DNA from: CAYYWV01 sp964531525
Lineage (GTDB): Bacteria > Pseudomonadota > Alphaproteobacteria > JAAXGF01
Reading direction: 5' to 3'
DNA length: 27,357 bases
NCBI GenBank assembly: GCA_964531525.1
Contig: CAZHDF010000027.1
Location: 1 to 27,357, forward strand
Shown: piece after piece, positions 22,408-27,357 of the stretch
How positions within the stretch are numbered: position 1 is the first letter of the stretch
How the letters are laid out: every line of letters starts with the position of its first letter
Translations under genes and position numbers: made by a program
Notes under the pieces: model-generated
What the model saw: only the letters and a program-made list of their open reading frames with translations
What the model was told of the DNA's origin: nothing
Databases searched by the model: none

Positions 22408-22779
22408 ATGGAATTCACTCCCGAGACGGCCCCCGGACGAAAGCTGATCCAGGCCTATGGCGACGGCGGTTTTCGCATCGAGGGCGAGCGCGTCGCCGGC
22501 TCCATCCTGATCTTTCCCGACCGCGTGCTGCCCCTGCCGGTCGCCGGGATCGCCGAGATCACGATCGAGAGCCTGGCCGCCGTCACCGGCGGGCAAGTCG
22601 ATATTCTGGTGATCGGCTGTGGCCCGCGCCAACACGCCGTCGATCCCGGCTTGCGCGCGAGTCTACGCGCCGCCGGCGTCGCGCTCGAATGCATGGATAC
22701 GGGGGCGGCGTGCCGCACTTACAACGTGCTGGTGTCCGAATCGCGCCGCGTCGCCGCCGCCCTGATCGCGGTCGATTAG
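22408..22779 (+). CDS. Mth938/DUF498-domain protein (NDUFAF3-like)
   Basis: This small soluble protein (123 aa) has the Mth938-like fold whose mitochondrial member, NDUFAF3, assists assembly of respiratory complex I. Visible family features are an IQAYGDGGFRIEG-type N-terminus, VAGSILIFPDRVLP, a DILVIGCGPRQH turn and the C-terminal MDTGAACRTYNVLVSE segment. The start is the ATG at 22408; an upstream in-frame ATG at 22366 lies inside secF. It follows secF closely, as in many alphaproteobacteria. The role in complex I assembly is known for the mitochondrial homologue and only inferred here. Confidence 0.88.
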   Translation: MEFTPETAPGRKLIQAYGDGGFRIEGERVAGSILIFPDRVLPLPVAGIAEITIESLAAVTGGQVDILVIGCGPRQHAVDPGLRASLRAAGVALECMDTGAACRTYNVLVSESRRVAAALIAVD

Positions 22780-22780
22780 G

Positions 22781-23542
22781 GTGCGTTGGGACCCCACCCA
22801 ATACGACCGTTTCGCCGACGACCGGCTGCGGCCCGCGCGCGAGCTCCTCGATCGCGTGCCGCTCGACCGCCCGTCGCTCGTCTGCGATCTCGGCTGCGGC
22901 AACGGCAACGTCACGCCGCTGATCAAGGCGCGCTGGCCAAATGCGCGGCTGATCGGTGTCGACCGTTCGCCCGAGATGCTCGCCGAGGCCCGCGCGCGCC
23001 TCGGCGGCGTCGAGTGGGTCGAGGCCGATATCGCGACTTGGCGCGAGCCCGCGCCGTTCGACCTTTTGTTCTCCAACGCCGCGCTCCACTGGCTCGACGA
23101 CCACGAGACGCTGTTCCCGAGGCTCGCCGCGATGCTCGAGCCGGACGGCGTGCTCGCGGTTCAGATGCCGCGCAACGGCGAGGCATCCTCGCATCTCTGT
23201 CTCGACGAGGCCGCGAAGGCCGGACCCTGGCGGGCGAAGCTCGAAGGCGTGCGTCGCCGCATAGTCGCCGGGCCGAACGTCTATTACGATCTGCTGGCGC
23301 CGCACGCGCGCCACATCGATATCTGGGAAACCGAGTACCTCCACGTGCTCGAAGGCGAGGATCCGGTGGTCGCCTGGACCGCGGGTTCGGCGCTTCGGCC
23401 CTACCTTGCGCCCCTCGACGCGGCCGAGCGCGCGGGCTTCACCGAAGCCTACCGCGCCTGCATCGCGCGCGCCTACCCGCGTCGCGCCGACGGCCGGACG
23501 CTGTTTCCCTTCCGCCGCCTGTTCATCGTCGCCGCGCGATAG
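22781..23542 (+). CDS. tam: Trans-aconitate 2-methyltransferase-like SAM methyltransferase
   Basis: This is a class I methyltransferase of 253 aa that closely tracks E. coli Tam along its length. It starts WDPTQYDRFADDRLRPA-EL, has the SAM motif VCDLGCGNGNVT and ends FRRLFIVAAR. Between these come DRSPEMLAEAR, FSNAALHWLDDHE, VLAVQMPRN and DIWETEYLHVL. Tam methylates trans-aconitate, a spontaneous inhibitor formed from the TCA intermediate cis-aconitate. The start is the GTG at 22781, one base after the stop of the Mth938-domain gene, so translation is probably coupled. A strong bidirectional terminator follows. Confidence 0.9.
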   Translation: MRWDPTQYDRFADDRLRPARELLDRVPLDRPSLVCDLGCGNGNVTPLIKARWPNARLIGVDRSPEMLAEARARLGGVEWVEADIATWREPAPFDLLFSNAALHWLDDHETLFPRLAAMLEPDGVLAVQMPRNGEASSHLCLDEAAKAGPWRAKLEGVRRRIVAGPNVYYDLLAPHARHIDIWETEYLHVLEGEDPVVAWTAGSALRPYLAPLDAAERAGFTEAYRACIARAYPRRADGRTLFPFRRLFIVAAR

Positions 23543-23557
23543 GCGGAAGGGCACGAA

Positions 23558-23579
23558 AAAGGGGGCCGCGGCCCCCTTT
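23558..23579. terminator. Bidirectional intrinsic terminator
   Basis: AAAGGGGGCC (23558-23567) and GGCCCCCTTT (23570-23579) form a perfect 10-bp stem around GC, preceded by A and followed by T. It separates the end of tam (+) from the end of the PuuD-like gene (-) and can serve both transcripts. Confidence 0.85.
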
Positions 23580-23602
23580 CGCGTTTCTGTCGGCGATTTT
23601 CC

Positions 23603-24208
23603 TCAATAGAGGTTCTGCGCCGAAACCATGGCGTAGAGCATCGGGATCGACAGCAACGTGTTGGTGCGCGAGAACAGCATCGCCGTGCGTCCGGCGGCCT
23701 TCTTCTCGTCGGCCGAGGCCTCGACGAGGCCGAGCGCCTTCTTCTGGTTCGGCCAGATCACGAACCAGACGTTGAACCACATGATCGCGCCCATCCACAT
23801 GCCGATGCCGATGGCGGTGTGCTTGGCGACCCCGTCCGTGACGCCGAGCAGAACGGCGTCGACCAGATAGCCGTTGATCCAGGCGAGGATTAGGCCGGTC
23901 ACGATCGTGCCCATCGCCCCCCAGCGGAACCAGAACAGCGCCGCCGGCGCGATCACCTTGCCGATCGCGGGCTTGTGCTCGTCGGGAATCTTGGGCATCG
24001 AGGGGATCTGGACGAAGTTGAAATACCACAGAAGCCCGATCCACATCACGCCGTTGAGGACATGGAGCCAGCGGAACAGGAACGCCCACCAGTTGCGATC
24101 GAGCTCGAGCCCCTGGCCGTAAGCGCCGACCACGACGATGACCATGATCACAAGGACAACCAGCCCGGCGATGATCGTGCTTGGAAGCTTTTCGAGTATC
24201 TTGCCCAT
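23603..24208 (-). CDS. PuuD-like integral membrane protein (urate hydroxylase N-terminal-like family)
   Basis: This is an integral membrane protein of 201 aa with about five membrane helices (roughly 11-30, 43-67, 86-113, 129-154 and 183-198). It resembles the membrane domain of PuuD-type urate hydroxylases, with FRWLHVLNGVMWIGLLWYFNF, FWFRWGAMGTI and the W/F-rich stretch after residue 140. PuuD proteins carry a C-terminal cytochrome c domain, which is absent here (no CxxCH). No purine-degradation genes are near. The conserved histidines (in WLHVLNG and AKHTAIG) may bind haem, but this is inference. The ribosome site GGGG stands about 8 bases before the ATG. It is a single-gene unit, divergent from the following gene. 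Confidence 0.8.
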   Translation of the reverse strand: MGKILEKLPSTIIAGLVVLVIMVIVVVGAYGQGLELDRNWWAFLFRWLHVLNGVMWIGLLWYFNFVQIPSMPKIPDEHKPAIGKVIAPAALFWFRWGAMGTIVTGLILAWINGYLVDAVLLGVTDGVAKHTAIGIGMWMGAIMWFNVWFVIWPNQKKALGLVEASADEKKAAGRTAMLFSRTNTLLSIPMLYAMVSAQNLY

Positions 24209-24307
24209 TTGGGAACCCCTTTTTACCCCGGATTATGAATCTATGATTTTGCGATTGCCGCTCATATTAGGCGGACCGAGGTCGAGATCAAGCGCGGCGA
24301 CGCGGCG

Positions 24308-25153
24308 ATGACCGGCGCGCGGCCCGCGCTGTCCGCTTGCGCCGAGGCGGCGCGCAAGGGCGATCCCGACCGCTATCTTTGCGCCTTGTTCGCGCCCGCC
24401 GATCGGCGCGAGGCGTTGTTCGCGCTCTATGCCTTCAACATCGAGCTCGCGCGCGCCCGCGAGGTGGCGCGCGAGCCGCTGCTCGGCATCATGCGCCTGC
24501 AATGGTGGCGCGACGCGCTCGACGGGATCTTCGCGGGCCGTCCGCCGGGCCACGCGGTGGCGGACGGGCTGGCGCGCGCCCGCGCGCGCCTCGACCGCGC
24601 CGCTCTCCTGGAAATGATCGAGGCCCGCCAGCGCGACTTCGACGAAACGCCCTTCGCCTCGCTCGCCGAGCTCGAAGGCTATGTCGAGGCGACTTCGGCG
24701 GCGCTCGCCCGCCAAGCGCTTGGCCTCCTCGGGGTCGAGGACGAGGCCGCGCGAACGGCGGCGCGCCATGTCGGCCTCGCCTGGGGGTTGACCGGCCTGC
24801 TGCGCGCGGTGCCGTTTCATGCCCGCGCGCGGCGGCTTTATCTGCCGTCGGACCTGCTCGCGGCGGCGGGGGTCGAGGTGGAGGCGATCTTCGCCGCCCG
24901 CCCGGGCGCCGCGCTCGGCCGGGTCGCGGCCGAGGTCGCGGAAGCCGCGCGCGGGCATCTCGCGGCGGCCCGCGCGCTCGGGCCCCGGGTGCCGCGCGCG
25001 GGTCTGCCCGCGCTCCTGCCCGCGCGGCTGGCCTCGGCCGATCTCGCGCGGCTCGCGCGGGCGGGCTTCGACCCCTTCGACCCCCGGCTCGCGGCGAGCG
25101 GCCTCGGCCGGCGTCTCGGGGTCGTCGCGGGCGCGGTTCTCGGGCGCTATTAG
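24308..25153 (+). CDS. Squalene/phytoene synthase-like protein (NDUFAF6-like)
   Basis: This protein (281 aa) has the trans-isoprenyl synthase fold pattern: FALYAFNIELARAREVA, an LQWWRDALDGIF segment and a YLPSDLLAAAGV segment. The Asp-rich motif that holds magnesium in true squalene and phytoene synthases is replaced (NIELARAREVA has no DxxxD), and the second Asp motif is not seen either. It therefore resembles the NDUFAF6 branch, which in mitochondria assists complex I assembly, more than an active prenyl synthase. The C-terminal third is Ala/Arg/Leu-rich and less conserved. The start is the ATG at 24308, 99 bases from the divergent PuuD-like gene. Its stop overlaps the stop of trmFO by 4 bases, in a convergent pair. 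Confidence 0.82.
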   Translation: MTGARPALSACAEAARKGDPDRYLCALFAPADRREALFALYAFNIELARAREVAREPLLGIMRLQWWRDALDGIFAGRPPGHAVADGLARARARLDRAALLEMIEARQRDFDETPFASLAELEGYVEATSAALARQALGLLGVEDEAARTAARHVGLAWGLTGLLRAVPFHARARRLYLPSDLLAAAGVEVEAIFAARPGAALGRVAAEVAEAARGHLAAARALGPRVPRAGLPALLPARLASADLARLARAGFDPFDPRLAASGLGRRLGVVAGAVLGRY

Positions 25154-26508
25154 GCGCCGGCGGCGAGCCAGGCGTCGAGGTCGGCGAGCGCGCGCGCCGA
25201 ATAGGCGGGCTTGCGCTCGGCCTTGCGGACGCGCCCCTCGAGCGGCGGGAACAGGCCGAAGTTCACGTTCATGGGCTGGAAGGTGGCGGCGTCGGCGCCC
25301 CCCGTGATATGGGCGAGCAACGCGCCCAGCGCGGTCGTCGGCGGCGGGGGGACGAGCGCCTCGCCTTTCCGCTCGGCGGCGGCGAAGCGGCCGGCGAGAA
25401 GGCCGATGGCGGCGCTTTCCACATAGCCCTCGACGCCCGTGATCTGGCCCGCGAAGCGGATATGCGGCCGCGCCTTGAGGCGCAGCGCGGGATCGAGCAG
25501 CGCCGGACTGTTGAGGAAGGTGTTGCGGTGCAGCCCGCCGAGGCGGGCGAAGCGCGCGTTCTCGAGCCCCGGGATCATGCGGAAGATGCGCGTCTGCTCG
25601 CCGTGCCTCAGCTTGGTCTGGAAGCCGACCATGTTGTAGAGCGTGCCGAGCGCGTTGTCCTGGCGAAGCTGGACCACGGCGTGGGGCTTCTCGTCGGGAC
25701 GGTGCGGGTTGGTCAGCCCGACCGGCTTGAGCGGGCCGTAGCGCAGGGTCTCGCGCCCGCGCTCGGCCATCACCTCGATCGGCAGGCAGCCCTCGAAATA
25801 GGGAGTGTCGCGCTCCCAGTCCTTGAAGTCGGTCCGCTCGGCGGCGAGCAGGGCGTCGATGAAGGCTTCGTACCGCGCGCGGTCGAGGGGGCAGTTGATA
25901 TAGGCCGCGGCGTCGCCGCCCGGGCCTTCGCGGTCGTAGCGCGACTGGAACCAGGCCCGGTCGAAGTCGATGGTTTCCTTGTAGACGATCGGCGCGATGG
26001 CGTCGAAGAAGGCGAGGCTTTCCTCGCCCGTCGCCTCGGCGATCGCGCGCGCGAGCGCGGGCGAGGTGAGCGGCCCGGTCGCGACGATCACCGAGCCCCA
26101 GTCGGCGGGCGGCAGGCCCGCGACCTCGGCGCGCTCGATCGTCACCAAGGGATGCGCCGCGAGCGCCGCCTCGACCGCCTCGGCGAAGCCCTCGCGATCG
26201 ACCGCGAGCGCGCCGCCGGCCGGCACCTGCGTGGCGTCGGCGGCGCGCAGGATGAGCGAGCGGCAGCGCCGCATCTCGGCGTGCAGAAGGCCGACGGCGT
26301 TGCGTTCCGCGTCGTCGGAGCGGAACGAGTTCGAGCAGACCAGCTCGGCGAGCCGCCCGCTCACATGGGCCTCGGTGCCGCGCTCGGGGCGCATTTCGTG
26401 GAGCACCACGGGCACGCCCGCCTGCGCGAGTTGCCAGGCGGCCTCCGAGCCCGCGAGCCCGCCGCCCACCACGTGAACCGCTCCGCGTCCGGCCTTGTCG
26501 TCGATCAT
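25150..26508 (-). CDS. trmFO: tRNA (uracil-5-)-methyltransferase TrmFO (folate/FAD-dependent)
   Basis: This flavoenzyme makes 5-methyluridine at position 54 of tRNA using methylenetetrahydrofolate and FADH2 (452 aa, normal length). The N-terminal FAD-binding motif is VHVVGGGLAGSEAAWQLA, followed by LHEMRPERGTEAH. The catalytic cysteine region ELVCSNSFRSDD and the second conserved cysteine in FEGCLPIEVMAERG are both present, together with TNPHRPDEKPHAVVQLRQ and MVGFQTKLRHGEQ. The start is the ATG at 26508 (MIDDKAGRG). It is separate from rpiA (divergent, 131-base gap) and converges on the squalene-synthase-like gene. Confidence 0.97.
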   Translation of the reverse strand: MIDDKAGRGAVHVVGGGLAGSEAAWQLAQAGVPVVLHEMRPERGTEAHVSGRLAELVCSNSFRSDDAERNAVGLLHAEMRRCRSLILRAADATQVPAGGALAVDREGFAEAVEAALAAHPLVTIERAEVAGLPPADWGSVIVATGPLTSPALARAIAEATGEESLAFFDAIAPIVYKETIDFDRAWFQSRYDREGPGGDAAAYINCPLDRARYEAFIDALLAAERTDFKDWERDTPYFEGCLPIEVMAERGRETLRYGPLKPVGLTNPHRPDEKPHAVVQLRQDNALGTLYNMVGFQTKLRHGEQTRIFRMIPGLENARFARLGGLHRNTFLNSPALLDPALRLKARPHIRFAGQITGVEGYVESAAIGLLAGRFAAAERKGEALVPPPPTTALGALLAHITGGADAATFQPMNVNFGLFPPLEGRVRKAERKPAYSARALADLDAWLAAGA

Positions 26509-26639
26509 CGTTTCTCCTCGTGAATCGCTGGGCTCAAGGTGGGGCGGGTAGGCGCGAAACGCAAGCGCCGCGCTTGCCCGCCGCGCGGGCGCGTGGCAGG
26601 TTGCGCGCCATCGGAACGAGCGGAGCGGAGAGCGCGGTC

Positions 26640-27323
26640 ATGAGCGACGAGATCGACTTACAAAAGAGGCGCGCGGCGGAACGCAGCCTCGATTACGTCG
26701 AGGCGGGCATGACGCTGGGCCTCGGCACCGGCTCGACCGCGGCGCATATGGTGCGGCTGCTGGGCGAGCGGGTGCGCGCCGGGCTCGATGTGCGCGGGGT
26801 GCCGACCTCGCGCGCGACCGAGGCACTCGCGATCGAGATGGGCATTCCGCTTCTGACCCTCGAGGACGTGACGCGGCTCGACCTCACGATCGACGGCGCC
26901 GACGAGATCGACGGCGATCTCCAGCTCATCAAGGGGGGCGGCGGCGCGTTGCTGCGCGAGAAGGTCGTGGCCTCGGTCTCGGACCGACTGGTCATCATCG
27001 CCGACCGCTCGAAGATGGTGCGCGGGCTCGGCGCCTTTCCCCTGCCGGTCGAGGTCGTGCGCTTCGCCTGGAAGGTGGTGGCCGAGACGATCGAGGCCGA
27101 CGGCGCGACCGCCGCCCTGCGGATGCGAGACGGCGCGCCCTTCGTCACCGACGAGGGGCATTACATCCTCGACTGCGCCCATGGCCGGATCGAGGATGCC
27201 CATGCGCTCGCCGCGCGCCTCGGCGCGATCCCGGGCGTGGTCGAGCACGGCCTGTTTCTCGACATGGCCGACGTGGCGATCCTCGCGGGCGAGGGGGACG
27301 CGGAGGTGATCGAGCGCGGATAA
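26640..27323 (+). CDS. rpiA: Ribose-5-phosphate isomerase A
   Basis: This cytosolic enzyme of the non-oxidative pentose phosphate pathway interconverts ribose 5-phosphate and ribulose 5-phosphate (227 aa). It has the phosphate loop GLGTGSTAAHMV, the catalytic LDLTIDGADEID with the active-site aspartates, and KGGGGALLREKVV. Later come ADRSKMV, PLPVEVVRFA and the C-terminal GVVEHGLFLDMADVAILAG, all standard. The start is the ATG at 26640 (MSDEIDLQKR); an in-frame ATG at 26520 would add 40 arginine-rich residues from the promoter region. Its stop overlaps a short AAGAGA/TCTCTT inverted repeat, too weak to call a terminator. Nothing further is recognisable in the last 34 bases. Confidence 0.97.
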   Translation: MSDEIDLQKRRAAERSLDYVEAGMTLGLGTGSTAAHMVRLLGERVRAGLDVRGVPTSRATEALAIEMGIPLLTLEDVTRLDLTIDGADEIDGDLQLIKGGGGALLREKVVASVSDRLVIIADRSKMVRGLGAFPLPVEVVRFAWKVVAETIEADGATAALRMRDGAPFVTDEGHYILDCAHGRIEDAHALAARLGAIPGVVEHGLFLDMADVAILAGEGDAEVIERG

Positions 27324-27357
27324 GAGATGTCTCTTTCCGAATAACCCCAACGCGCCC

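Noticed and set aside
24308..25153. A hopanoid or carotenoid biosynthesis synthase
   Set aside because: The magnesium-binding Asp-rich motifs are missing and no other terpenoid genes are near.
24337..26523. A 728-codon open frame on the plus strand
   Set aside because: It overlaps the squalene-synthase-like gene in another frame and then lies antisense to trmFO; no recognisable motifs.
27322..27335. A terminator after rpiA
   Set aside because: The AAGAGA/TCTCTT repeat has only 6 mostly weak pairs, a 2-base loop, and includes part of the stop codon.

Overview
The window is high-GC bacterial DNA, very probably from an alphaproteobacterium of the Rhodospirillales type. The evidence is gene content and order: serS-surE-pcm-nlpD, a DUF815 ATPase, yajC-secD-secF followed by an Mth938-domain gene, a squalene/phytoene-synthase-like gene, trmFO, and a SenC/PCuAC copper-chaperone pair. 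A run of exactly 100 N (13172-13271) shows a draft scaffold or MAG. No insertion sequence, phage gene or CRISPR array was seen.

Layout. (1) 1-2957 (+): the end of a dipeptide/oligopeptide ABC importer: a permease cut by the window edge, then two ATPases. (2) 2959-6633 (-): an operon read right to left, made of a ureohydrolase (agmatinase/guanidinobutyrase family) and a NitT/TauT-type ABC importer (binding protein, permease, ATPase). A divergent LysR regulator (6776-7765, +) shares its AT-rich promoter region. Convergent with the regulator is a trimethylamine-dehydrogenase-like flavoprotein (7752-9845, -) with an altered substrate pocket. Together these look like a locus for uptake and breakdown of a guanidino or amine nitrogen source. 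(3) 10094-11612 (+): a GGDEF diguanylate cyclase and a possible 58-residue membrane protein. (4) 11766-13166 (+): tRNA-Leu(UAA), a Sco1/SenC protein and a PCuAC protein, both for cytochrome oxidase copper-site assembly. (5) The N gap. (6) 13372-17168 (+): serS, surE, pcm and an nlpD-like lipoprotein whose peptidase centre is degenerate. (7) 17272-18135 (-): DUF815 AAA ATPase. (8) 18373-19023 (+): a PEP-CTERM secreted protein, flanked by two direct copies of the DUF815 promoter and start-codon segment about 1.06 kb apart. (9) 19384-23542 (+): yajC, secD, secF, an Mth938/NDUFAF3-like gene and a Tam-like methyltransferase, closed by a strong bidirectional terminator. (10) 23603-24208 (-): a PuuD-like membrane protein. 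24308-25153 (+): an NDUFAF6-like squalene/phytoene synthase homologue. 25150-26508 (-): trmFO. 26640-27323 (+): rpiA.

Most genes are housekeeping or common accessory functions. The points most worth a second look are the ureohydrolase/ABC/LysR/amine-dehydrogenase locus, especially the changed aromatic bowl of the flavoprotein, and the PEP-CTERM gene lying between duplicated copies of its neighbour's 5' region. Nothing here is clearly a wholly new biological system. All family assignments come from reading motifs by eye, without database searches.
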